Source: Tetragonia tetragonoides
Taxonomy: Eukaryota; Streptophyta; Magnoliopsida; Caryophyllales; Aizoaceae
Assembly: GCA_038025085.1 (NCBI GenBank)
Contig: CM076154.1
Span: 22,611,001-22,675,000 of the forward strand
DNA length: 64,000 nucleotides
Reading direction: 5' to 3'
Shown: positions 42,120 through 52,299 of the stretch, one piece after another
Position numbering within the stretch: the stretch's first letter is position 1
Layout of the letters: every line of letters begins with the position of its first letter
The notes under the pieces: model-generated
Told to the model about the DNA's origin: nothing
What the model saw: the letters and a program-made list of their open reading frames with translations, nothing else
The model's database searches: none
Program-made: the position numbers and the translations under genes

Positions 42120-43217
42120 CCCATTGAAGAGAAGGAACACATTAATAAAATCCTAAACGAATACAAGGATTGCTTTGCATGGGCCCACCATAAAATGCCT
42201 GGGATTGATACTCGAATAGCTTAACACGGCGACCTATCAAAAAGAATTTTAGGCGAATTATGCAACCTCCATGAAGGATAGCCCCAGAAGTAGTAAAGAG
42301 ATAGAGAATTTACTGGAAGCGAAATTCATAAGGCCAGCCAAATACGTAAAATGGTTAGCAAATGTGGTTCCAGTAATCAAAAAGAATGGAAAAATTAGAC
42401 TATGTATAGATTTTATGGACTTGAATAGAGCCAGCCCAAAAGACGAATATCCCATGCTAGTGGCTGATACTCTAATTGATGCAGCATCTCAACATAAAGT
42501 TCTATCTTTTTTAGATGGATATTCAGGGTATTTTCAATTACGAATAGCCAAAGAAGATAGGCATAAAACGACATTCAATAACCAGTGTCCTTAGGGACAT
42601 TCGAATGGATAGTAATGCCCTTTGGTCTTAAGAATGCAGAGGCAACATATCAAAGGACTATGAATTACCTATTCTACGATATGATAGGGAAATTCATGAA
42701 AGTATATATAGATGATGTGGTAATGAAATCACAACCACACAAGGAACATCTGGATCATCTCGGAAATTCATTCAAAAGAATGCGAAAATACAAATTGATG
42801 ATGAATCCACTCAGATGTGCTTTTGGAGTTCAAGTAGGAAATTTTCTGGGATTTCTTATTTATGAACGAGGGATCGAAATTGATAAGAATAAAGCCAAAG
42901 CAATTTTAGAAGCAAAGCCCCCTACGAATAAGAAGGATCTTCAAAGGTTCTTGGGGCAAATCAATTTCATTCGAAGGTTTATATCTAATCTAGCAGATAA
43001 AACTGAGAATTTCTCCTCTCATTTAAGGTCCAAAGAAGATGAAGAATTCCAATGGAAACCAATACACCAAGAAACCTTCGAAAGGATAAAACAATATTTA
43101 TCTGAACCACTTAATTCCCCCACGAATGGGAAAATTAAAGATTGTATCTTTCGACAGGAGACACGTCAATGGGATGTTTACTGGTACAAGAGAATGATAA
43201 TGGAAAAGAACAAGTAG
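42120..43217 (+). pseudogene. Tat reverse transcriptase, frameshifted
   Basis: 42271-42594 reads EIENLLEAKFIRPAKYVKW, LCIDFMDLNRASPKDEYPM and FLDGYSGYFQLRIA; 42585-43217, in another frame, continues with MPFGLKNAEATYQRTMNYLF, the catalytic KVYIDDVVMKS (YIDD), LRCAFGVQVGNFLGF and LQRFLGQINFIRRF. These are the ordered RT blocks of gypsy elements. The frameshift near 42590 and stops upstream prevent a whole product. Confidence 0.8.
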
Positions 43218-43324
43218 GGTTCTACTTATCAAAGACTTTGGCAGATACGGAAAGTAGGTATACACCTATCAAAAACTAGTATTATAGTTTATACTTTGCC
43301 TCGCTAAAATTAAGACATTAATTT

Positions 43325-43837
43325 ATGCCCTTTACTATCGAAGTGGTATCTCCAACAGATATTTTAAAATATATGTTGTCGCAACCTTTGCTAGAGGGAA
43401 GACTGACCAAATGGAGCTTTCACCTTCTCCAATTCGATATTAGATGTATACCACAAAAGGCGATAGAAGGGCAAGCGTTGGCTGATTTCTTAGCAGATCA
43501 TCCATCAATTGAAGCTGATTCAGAAAATCAATTCCAAGAGGACTATATTGAACTAGTCCCATGGAAATTTTATTTTGATGGTTCCTCCACTAAAAGAGGG
43601 GCAGGGGCTGGGATATCTTTAATATCACCAATGGGTGTCCCCACAAAAATTTCTATACAATTAGATGGAACATGTACAAATAATAGGGCGGAATATGAAG
43701 CCTTAATTTTAGGATTAGAAAGTCTTCTCGAATTAGGGGCTAAGAACATGATCATAAAAGAAGATTCCCAGCTGATAGTAAATAACACTAAAGGAATCTT
43801 CAAATGCTTTAGCTCAACAACAATGAAGAGTGCCTAA
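43325..43837 (+). pseudogene. Tat RNase H connection and second (archaeal-type) RNase H
   Basis: Residues 1-60 end the first RNase H/connection (DILKYMLSQPLLEGRLTKW, GQALADFLADHPS). A second RNase H follows: YFDGSSTKRGAGAGISL (first Asp), NNRAEYEALILGL (Glu), EDSQLIVNN (Asp). This duplicated RNase H is typical of the Tat lineage. The domain breaks off after NNTKGIFKC at the junction to the next repeat, so the last part and integrase are missing. Confidence 0.78.
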
Positions 43838-43838
43838 G

Positions 43839-45870
43839 TTACTCTAGAGGGGGTGGGGGGTAAATAGAGTGAGTCTAATTTCTCGCGTTTTGCAACTTGA
43901 CAACAGGGTAGGGAACACCGTTATGAACTTTGTTCCTATGCAGTGAACTAAAACAGAATATAAAGAACTGAATATAAGTAACACAAGGTTTTTTTCACAT
44001 GGAAAACCTCCTAGGCTCAATAAGAGTAAAATCAACGACCCAGTTACTTGGGATTTTGTCACACTACTTCTCTTATAACCAGAGCCAAAACCAGCATACA
44101 TCACAATACCCTAACACCACCACACACCGTCACTGATGTGTTGCCAATCTCTCCAAGTCACACACTGACCTAAGAGAAACTCTATGCTTGTTACTAAGCT
44201 TGAGCAATTACAAATAACCAGAGTGTTTGTCCTATTAAATGCTTGAATACTAAGCAAAATAAGACCATAGAAAACCTATTATGGCATGACCAATCTAAGC
44301 AAAGACTCAAACTGACTAGGACATGGAATAGGGTTCAAGGTTGTTCTTTGTGAGTATAGGACGTATCTGGTTTGGACGATTTAACACTTCGCACAAATGA
44401 TTCTGATCTCAATAATGCACGCAAAGCTCAACCCTACAACTGAGCCTCTCAGGCGCCTTATATAGGCAGGTCAAAAGAACTGAGTCCAATTAGGTTAAAT
44501 CTCTTCAGAATATAAAAGATAAGATTTACAAAAAGATAGGATAGAGTTTAAGTAAAGACAAATACCTCTCTTTAACTCAACCTATGAGATAAAAACCGTC
44601 CAAATACTTTAACATAAAATCTTGGCCAGCTAGCAAGTGATTTATCAGAATATAATCTCTAAAAGATAATTGTAAATATTCCAAAAGATAATTCACTTAC
44701 TTAACAATATAAACTTGGCCATTAAGTAAAATACTTTTATCTTTTCAAAATAAAATACTTTTCTGTTTAAAATACGATTTTGCAATGTTCTTTTTTCCAA
44801 AATAAATTATATTTCTTCAGAAGAATATTTGTGCGAATATCTAAAAAGATAATACACAAAATATTCGTAGAAATGATGAATATGTTATTATGCAAACCCG
44901 TCCTGATACACAACTTAGAAGGAACAAGGTCCAACTAGTTTTCCTCTTTGGTTCCTTCACGCTGTAGTGCTGGTCATAGAGAACAGGGTTCACAAGAATG
45001 CTCCCCTGTACTCATAGACGCATGCACTTAGTCCTACAACCTTGTTCCCTTGTCATGATCACTTTAGACTCTTGCTAACTAGTCAAGCATAGTACATAAA
45101 GACTACTGACAAATGCACTTAACTACATTACATTGTCTTCATGTCTTGTTAGGATCCAAGCATCTTCATGGGCAATAATGCTTTGAGCATTATACCTTCT
45201 TGCATCCTTAAGTCAACCTGCTATCATAGTTAGTTCACACATAGTTAAGGACACTTTGTTTGTTATTATCAAAACCAGGAATCCAAAACTAGTGTGCTTA
45301 TCTGAGCTAGATACCAATTATATTGAGTACAAAAACTAACTCAAGCTTACTTTGACTTACCATTGCTGTGAACCAACCACAAGAACTACGGGTAAGTAGG
45401 AACAGGGTTCACAGCTTCACAAACAAGAACTTCAGCTTAACATTATCATCCATCATGTTGAGACTTTTGTAGAGAGAATTTGTGCAATCAAAGTTGCAAC
45501 TTTCAAGACTTTAGAGAATCAGAGTAGGCAGAGGAAAAAAAGTTTCAAACCAGAGACCATTAGAGCATAAAATAAAAAATTTGTGTGCTACCCATCCATA
45601 GTGAATATGTTAACAAGGTACGAGAACTAAACTAGACTAAACCTAAACATGATCATATCAAACCTAATCATAAGCTCACCACTCTTCCCCTTTTTGGCAT
45701 CATTAAAAAGTGTCATGGACATTTGTTAAACATGCAAATAATGATAAGTTAAGCCAAATTGTAGCATGTATGTCACAACCATCACCTCCAGGGTTTAAGT
45801 GTATGCAAACAAATGCAAGAATTAGTAGCTCAAACTTAAAAATCTCTTGATATAGGCCATCCAGAAAAGA
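43839..45870. other. Gene-free repeat DNA right of Tat junction
   Basis: Starts with a GGGGGTGGGGGG tract after the Tat pol break. AT-rich further right, no gene recognised. 44886-45288 is the first copy of a 0.4-kb direct repeat. Read on the minus strand it lies downstream of the ORF at 46533-45997 and may be the tail of the same element. Confidence 0.45.
44886..45288. repeat. 0.4-kb direct repeat, copy 1
   Basis: Matches 46547-46947 in the same orientation over its whole length with scattered differences; shared blocks include CCTCTTTGGTTCCTTCACGC, CTCATAGACGCATGCAC and AAGCATCTTCATG. Could be LTR-like or part of a tandem unit; no TG/CA termini or PBS were found. Confidence 0.8.
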
Positions 45871-45996
45871 GTGAAATCATATCAACCAAAAAGGACCAAA
45901 TATTATATATTGCACAGTAACAAAAAGAAGACATTGTTACAGATCAAACAACATCTGGAGAGAAAAGAAAGAAAAGAAAAGAAAAGGATTAAGGCT

Positions 45997-46533
45997 TTAA
46001 ACAACAGAGGGAGGAACAGGGTCTGCAGGGTTGGGGTTGTCAACAGGTTTCTCTTCATTCTCAACTTCAAACCCATTTCCCTGCATCTTGATAAGCTCAT
46101 CAAGCTTGCTTTGATGAGCCTTATCAGCTTTGGTCACTGCATCAGTCAGATCAGCAACGCGCTGAGCCAGGTCAACCTGCTTGGAGGTCATACAGTTGAG
46201 CTTTGCCTCAACCAACTGCAGCATAGTGAACATTGCATCAGTGCTGATACTGGCCCCTTCCACGGAAAACTCTGGGCCCTGTTCCCCCTCAGAACCGTCC
46301 TCCTCTTCTTCCTTCTCCTCCGCCCGATCCTCATGAAACATGAAGCCAGTTTGCTTGAAGTACTGCTTACCCATCTCATTCACAGTTGTTGGAGATGTCC
46401 CAGCAGAGAGAGGCACCCCAAAATATTTGAAAACCAAGGTGAGAGCATACCCATAAGGCAAAGAATGGGTTATTTTCTTGCCGCTGAGGACATAACCAAT
46501 GTGATGAATCATGACAGCAGAAAGATTCACCAT
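45997..46533 (-). pseudogene. C-terminal part of a plant transposon-protein-like gene
   Basis: 178 residues: VNLSAVMIHHIGYVLSGKKITHSLPYG..., then KYFGVPLSAGT, an acidic Glu-rich stretch (EEKEEEEDGSEGEQ), and a helical region (TMLQLVEAKLNCMTSKQVDL, DLTDAVTKADKAHQSKLDEL) likely to be a coiled coil. It resembles the C-terminal half of the plant-specific proteins often annotated as putative plant transposon protein, found in LARD-like repeats. The frame is open upstream into the direct repeat at 46547, so the N-terminal half is missing. The matching N-terminal half occurs at 47405-48664 on the other strand. Confidence 0.5.
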
Positions 46534-46546
46534 CTCTCTTCGTGGA

Positions 46547-46947
46547 TATTATGCAAACTCGTCAAAATACACAGCTTTGAAGGAATATGGTTCAACAAAT
46601 TGTTCCTCTTTGGTTCCTTCACGCTGCAATGCTAGTCATAGAGAACATGGTTCACAAGAATGCTCCCCTATACTCATAGACGCATGCACTCAGTCCTACA
46701 ACCCTGTTCCCTTGTCATGATCAATTTAGACTTTTGCTAACTAGTCAAGCATAGTACATAAAGACTAATGACAAATGCACTTAACTTCATTACATTATCT
46801 TCATGCCTTGTTAGGATCCAAGCATCTTCATGAGCAATCATGCTTTGAGCATTATACCTTCTTGCATCCTTAAGTCAACCTGCCATCATAGTTAGTTTAC
46901 ACATAGATAAGGACACTTTATTTGTTATCATCAAAATCAGGAACCCA
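46547..46947. repeat. 0.4-kb direct repeat, copy 2
   Basis: Second copy of the repeat at 44886-45288; it abuts the 5' edge of the minus-strand ORF 46533-45997. Confidence 0.8.
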
Positions 46948-47160
46948 AGATGTATGACCTGAACTAAAGGACTCACTTTGGTCTATTGATATGTCCCTTG
47001 TTGTCCTCAAAACTGTTGTTGTATGAGCCTTAAGACTAATACATGGTCCCTGTTCCCTCAGTCACTCTGCCTCACGAATATACTGTTTCCAACGGGCAAA
47101 TTCAGAAGCATTTAATTGCATCTGATTTCCTAATAGTTAGAGGCGGTTGGGATTATTCCC

Positions 47161-47168
47161 TATAAATA
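47161..47168 (+). promoter_or_regulatory. TATA box upstream of 47405 ORF
   Basis: TATAAATA followed by about 240 bases of CT-rich leader and an ATG at 47405, the layout of a plant polymerase II promoter with 5' leader. Confidence 0.5.
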
Positions 47169-47404
47169 GGGGCTAGCCGTTGTTCTTCATCATCACAACT
47201 CAAATTAGCTCCCAAATTCTCTCTTCTGCCCATTAATTCTCTCTCTCACACACAAAATCTTCCCGTTATTTTCTTCTTCTCTCAAATCTCTTCATCTTCT
47301 CCACAAGATTTTTTTAATTTTCTTCCCATTAATTCAAGAAACTACTCCCTTAATTCTGGTTCTTTTTCTCCCTTATCAAACCCTAAATCAGGCTTTAAAT
47401 AACA

Positions 47405-48664
47405 ATGGTGAATTAAACTCGATCTACTGCATCCAAGAAATCTCCAGCTGAGAAATCACCTTTTACCACTCCCATCACTTCATCTACCCCAGTCACAACC
47501 CCAACTATGTCTGTCAAAATGTCACCTCGCAAGAACACAGGTCCAGCTGAGCTTTCATCTCCATCACCACCATCATCTCCTCCACCCTCTATCACTGAAA
47601 ATCTGGGAAAGGATGGTGCTGCTAAAATAGGGGCCTCAGGTTCTTCTACCAAGAAGAAAGCCAAGAAAAGCACAACCAAGAGAGTTAGCGTGTCTGAGCT
47701 AGCTGGTAAAGTTGATGCTCTTGGATGAAGGAGCTGCAATTGGGGCAAAGTATGTAATGGAGAACGGTGAGAAGGGAAAGAAGAAGAAGAAGAAAGAGGG
47801 TGCTGGGAAATCAAAAGGAGAGTCTGAGGGAGAGAAACAGAAGAGTGAGGGAGGAGAGAAGCCTGGAACAGAGAGTGCTTCTTCTCAGGGGGAACAAGGG
47901 TCTGTTGTGGAAACCCCTGTTCCCACTACTGGTCCCAAGAAAACAAAGAAGAACACTGTTGGGTCTTCTAAGAGAAAGGGTCGTCTTCTCAAAGACCCTG
48001 TCACAGAGCCTGTTCCCACACTACCGCCGTCCAAGAAGAGAAAGAAAGTTTCTGAACGGGTCTTGACACACCCACTATGACACCCCCACCTGAGGCGGCT
48101 GAGACCTCTTCCCGTCCTGCTAAAAGGAAGAAGTCTCTAGTATCAATGCCTTCTACCTCTACTGGCACTGCTGACAAAAAGAAGAATATGAGCAAAGACG
48201 ACATTGACGCCAGGAGTGCTCAAATCCTCTCTAGAAAATGCATGTCAGGTAAAACTTTGTGTCTGGATTGGATGAAGGATAATGGGGTTGGGGAATTCGT
48301 TACTAATGTTTTGTCCCAGGGGTGGGGTTCTTATCTAACCACTAGGACTACTTTCCATTATGCTGAATTCAAACAGTTTTATCTAAATTGTACTGTGAAG
48401 AATGGGGTAGTCAGGAGTGAAGTGTCTGGGGTTCCCCTTAAGTTCAATGCTTCGGATTTAGGGAAAATTTTGGGGATCCTCTGCGAAGGTTTTGCTGAAT
48501 GGGCCAGGGGAGGGGTCTAGTCTGAATATGAAGGTCTAGATCCCATAGCTATTGTGAGGAAATACACTAGGGACATGGAGCTTGATGTGGCCAAGAGCGT
48601 CAAGGCAGTGGACCTTGTTCCCATGCACAAGTTGCACTTTGCACTTGTGTTTGGGACCTTGGGC
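47405..48664 (+). pseudogene. N-terminal part of a plant transposon-protein-like gene
   Basis: The start ATG at 47405 is followed by a stop after two codons. Pieces in several frames follow: 47507-47728 (Pro/Ser/Lys-rich), 47712-48080 (Lys/Glu-rich, with KKKKKKEG and several nuclear-localisation-like KKRKK motifs) and 48077-48520 (globular part: LCLDWMKDNGVGEFVTNVLSQG, FYLNCTVKNGVVRSEVSGVPLKFNASDLGKILGI), then YTRDMELDVAKSVKAVDLVP up to the LINE junction. The globular part is like the domain named putative plant transposon protein. It is cut at about 48665. Confidence 0.5.
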
Positions 48665-48681
48665 ATAGAACGTCGAATCAG

Positions 48682-49575
48682 ATGAATCGCTTCTGTTGTT
48701 GACCTCCCTGGCATGAAACCGAATTGGTTCTCCGAGATAAGGGCACTCTTCCTTAGTCTCTTCTCAATAACTCTCTCCCATAGCTTCATGGTGTGACTGA
48801 GTAGCTTAATACCTCTATAGTTGTTGCAGCTTTGAATATCTCCTTTGTTCTTGTATAGAGGAATCAATGTGCTGAGCCGCCACTCCTCCTGCATCCATGC
48901 CGATTTGAGGATCATGTTGAAAAGCCTAACTAACCACAATAAACCTTACTCCCCCAAACTCTTCCATACCTCTATGGGTATCTCATCTGGTCCTACTGCC
49001 TTTCCACTCTTCATCGTCCTCATGGCCCCTTTAATTTCTTCCTTCGTAACACGGCGACAAAAGCTGTAGTTACGGTGTCGCTCGGATGTGCTAAGATCAC
49101 CCAACGAAATGTCTACGTCTCCTACATTGTTAAAAAGCTCATTGAAATACCCATGCCACCTCTTCTTGATGTTCGCTTCGTCCACAAGAACTCGTCCCGC
49201 CTCATCCTTGATACTACAAACTTGGTCCAGATCCCTAGTCTTCCTCTCCCTAGCTTTCGCCAACCTGTAAACGTCCTGTTCTCCCTCCTTAGTAGCCAAC
49301 CTTTGGTACAAGCTCTCATAGAATTTACTTTTGGCTTCTGCTACTGATTTCTTTGCCTCCTTCTTTGCCGCTCTGTAGACTTCTCTCTTCTCCACCCTTT
49401 CCTCATCTACCGTGCTATCCATTAAGGCTTTATAGGCAACCTTCTTCGCCTTCACCCTGTTTTGAATGTCCTCACTCCACCACCAGGATTCCTTCTTGCT
49501 ACTTCCTATCCCTCTTGCAACTCTTAAGGTCTCCTTTGCCGCATTTCTAATGAGATCCACCACCCCTGTCCACAT
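48682..49575 (-). pseudogene. RTE LINE reverse transcriptase, N-terminal part
   Basis: 49575-48946 is a linker with a basic helical stretch (YRAAKKEAKKSVAEAKSK) and the RT entry motif MRTMKSGKAVGPDEIPIEVW. A stop follows; then 48939-48682 gives STLIPLYKNKGD, CNNYRGIKLLSHTMKLWERV and SENQFGFMPGRSTTEAIHL. The catalytic FADD palm and thumb are absent. Confidence 0.78.
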
Positions 49576-50531
49576 TTAACTCGCATTCCCTTCTCTTTTC
49601 CATATGCTATCTGACTCAACCTTGGCCTTAAATTGACCCCCCAAGGTTCCTCTAAGATTCCACCACTTGATTTTGGTGCAATTGTTTGCACTTCTCTTTC
49701 TCCTCCACCCCTCATCTTAAGGTCTAAAACGACCATCCTATGTTGGGTCGACACACACGCACCTGGTAAAACCTTGCAATCCATGCACAATCCTCGATCT
49801 CCACGTCTAACAAGAATGTAATCAATTTGGGTCTTAGCGATGCCGCTTCTAAAAGTAACTAGGTGTTCTTCTCTTTTGTTGTAGAAGGAGTTGGTTACCA
49901 TTAGGTCATACGCAGTCGAAAAATCTAATACCGACGTGCCACCCTCATTCCTAACTCCATACCCAAAACCTCCATGTGCACCCAAATACCCAACCGAAGT
50001 AGCCCCTATATGTCCATTGAAGTCTCCTCCTATAAGGAGTTTCTCACTAGGGGGAATCTGCTGAATAGCCTCATCTAACTCCTCCCTAAAGCGACGCCTA
50101 AGGTGCATATCCAACCCTGCTTGCGGTGCATAAGCACAAATGACATTGAAGGTCTCCTCCTTCACCACAACCTTGATAGACATGATCCTATCATTGGTTC
50201 TCTTTACCTCTACAACATGTTGTTTAAGCTCCTCATCGACTAAGATCCCGACCCCATTCCGTTGACTCGAATATCCTGAATACCAAAGTTTGGATCCATT
50301 GATCTCTTTTGCCTTGGCGCCTGACCACCTGGTCTCCTGAACACACACTATATTAACCTTATATTTTTCTAAGACCTCCACTAACTCTAGAGTTTTTCCC
50401 GTGAGTGTCCCTACATTCCATGTGCTAAACCGCAATTTGTTTGCCCCAACTCTCCCCCTGTGCGACCCAGAGCTCACTGGAGGACTGGCCCTAACTCTAC
50501 CAATAGAAGTCACAGACGCCACACCGACCAA
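49524..50531 (-). CDS. RTE LINE apurinic-type endonuclease region
   Basis: 335 residues open. Residues about 32-280 form an exonuclease-endonuclease-phosphatase fold: LRFSTWNVGTLTGK, CVQETRW (catalytic Glu), ICAYAPQAG, LIGGDFNGHIGA (Asp, Asn), FRSGIAKTQIDYILVRR (Asp) and STQHRMVVLDL (His). Plant RTE proteins of this kind are often annotated as craniofacial development protein 2-like. The enzyme nicks target DNA for target-primed reverse transcription. The C-terminal 50 residues run out of frame, with the RT part in the next frame. About 30 N-terminal residues have no domain. Confidence 0.8.
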   Translation of the reverse strand: MVGVASVTSIGRVRASPPVSSGSHRGRVGANKLRFSTWNVGTLTGKTLELVEVLEKYKVNIVCVQETRWSGAKAKEINGSKLWYSGYSSQRNGVGILVDEELKQHVVEVKRTNDRIMSIKVVVKEETFNVICAYAPQAGLDMHLRRRFREELDEAIQQIPPSEKLLIGGDFNGHIGATSVGYLGAHGGFGYGVRNEGGTSVLDFSTAYDLMVTNSFYNKREEHLVTFRSGIAKTQIDYILVRRGDRGLCMDCKVLPGACVSTQHRMVVLDLKMRGGGEREVQTIAPKSSGGILEEPWGVNLRPRLSQIAYGKEKGMRVKCGQGWWISLEMRQRRP

Positions 50532-50560
50532 GAAAAAGGATCAGGCAGTTAACTCAAAAA

Positions 50561-50706
50561 AAAAATTAGAAAAGCCATGAAACTAAGTAAGTACTAGCAC
50601 ACCCAAAGGTTAGGTAACGCAAAACGTAGCTATTTAACAAACAAAGTCTATGCTTGCAAACAAAATTTGCCAACAATAATAGTAATTGTACTAACAATGA
50701 CAATTA
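50561..50706. other. Flank between LINE and AAT array
   Basis: Low-complexity A/C-rich DNA; its right part is the first copy of a 61-bp segment repeated inside the microsatellite. Confidence 0.5.
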
Positions 50707-51080
<374 letters not shown>

Positions 51081-51480
51081 ACAAATACCAGAACAGTTGC
51101 AACAAACAAACAAATATAGTACTACTTATAAATACAACCGAAACAGTTGTACAACTAATTTACTGCTAGTAGTAGCAACACTATTTGTTACATAATACTA
51201 CTACTACTTTTATAGTAATAATAATACTAATAACACTACTAATAATAGTGATAAAAATAATACTAAATAGGCTTGAGATACAAACAAAGACAAAAACAGA
51301 AACCCAAACAAATATAAATGTCACTGGGTTCCACTTGAAAGAAATAGTTTCCTAAGAGCAATACCAAGTAGCAAACTTCACGTGCTAGGATCAGCGAAGT
51401 CAACATCAGGCATAAATAAATAACAGAGTCAGGGTCAAACCAAAGCACAAAAAGGGGTCTGACTCAAAATATACGTTATT
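51081..51480. other. AT-rich low-complexity stretch
   Basis: TACTACTA and AATAATACT runs at 51160-51270; nothing coding is seen. Confidence 0.5.
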
Positions 51481-51901
51481 GATAAAGACCACAGGGTTTC
51501 AGTGAGGGCCTTAGGACTGGTGGATAGGGGGTACGCCGGTGCTTACTACGGCGCTACTACCTGTCTCCGGCGGGGTTTGTACCAGGCAGAGGACGATGGC
51601 CCAACAGAATGCTGGTCGCTTCTCCTACCACGACTGCGTGGGCTGTTGTTAGTGTCGCCGAGCTCGACTTCCAGATCCAGAAGTCGAGGTCGTCGGGCTC
51701 GAGTTCTCAGACCCGTTCCCCGGCGAAGTTCCCGTGTTCCCAGCCACTCGCCGCTGTTACTCCCCGGCGATGCAGTTTCGCCGGTGCACAAATGAAGCCT
51801 CCGACGAATGATAGGAGGACTATTCAGCCTCTAGTGGGTTGTGCTGGGTTTGGGTCGGCTACACCGACCTTGGAGGGAGGGCAAGAGGGAGGGAGAGCGA
51901 G

Positions 51902-51971
<70 letters not shown>

Positions 51972-52199
51972 TAGAGTTAGAGAGAGAAAATTAGAGAGAG
52001 AGAGAGAGAGAGGGCCGTACGCTAGAGAGAGAGCGAGCCGTTCGCTAGTTTCGCCGGCGATGAAGTTTCGCCGGCGCACAATTGAAGCCTCCGACGATGA
52101 TCGGAGGTCTACTCGGCCTCTAGTGAGGTCGGCGGCTGCCGACCTTTGTATGGCGGTCGGCGATCACCGAACTTGGAGAGAGGGCGAGAGGGAGAGAGT

Positions 52200-52244
<45 letters not shown>

Positions 52245-52299
52245 CAGTTCGCTAGAGAGAGAGGGATGGCATGATTAATACGAGTACCTATAACATTAC
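51481..52299. repeat. GC-rich duplicated segment with (GA)n microsatellites
   Basis: Two related segments of about 200 bp, 51767-51970 and 52055-52245, share TTTCGCCGG, CACAA(A/T)(T/-)GAAGCCTCCGACGA, CTCGGCCTCTAGTG-like sequence, and each ends in a GA microsatellite (51900-51968; 52195-52240). A third GA run lies at 51985-52012. No convincing gene; the Arg/Glu and Leu/Ser ORFs are artefacts of GA repeats. Confidence 0.75.

Larger units (their letters stand above)
32900..43838 (+). mobile_element. Tat-lineage Ty3/gypsy element, decayed and 3'-truncated
   Basis: Plus strand: LTR (start uncertain, to about 34484), PBS-like TTGGCGACCACAATGGGAG (34487-34505), gag (34540-41084, split by another element), protease (about 41160-41735), RT (42120-43217), first RNase H remnant and a second, archaeal-type RNase H (43325-43837). 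The second RNase H is the mark of the Tat lineage. Integrase and 3' LTR are missing; at 43838 the sequence changes to an unrelated repeat. Every ORF is broken. A PIF-type MITE sits in its LTR. Confidence 0.72.
48665..50560 (-). mobile_element. RTE-type LINE lacking its 3' part
   Basis: Minus strand: endonuclease (50531-49524), then the start of RT (49575-48946 and 48939-48682). The RT stops after LIRR and the sequence changes into the transposon-protein-like gene, so palm motifs, 3' end and tail are missing. LINE copies are usually cut at the 5' end, so loss of the 3' half points to later deletion or rearrangement. Confidence 0.78.

Noticed and set aside
45871..46635. 254-codon plus-strand ORF
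   Set aside because: It is antisense to the more protein-like minus-strand ORF at 46533-45997, which has helical and acidic segments with plant transposon-protein character.
51609..52278. ORFs rich in Arg-Glu or Leu-Ser (for example 51841-52278)
   Set aside because: They come from GA microsatellites and adjoining GC-rich repeats; no domain is visible.
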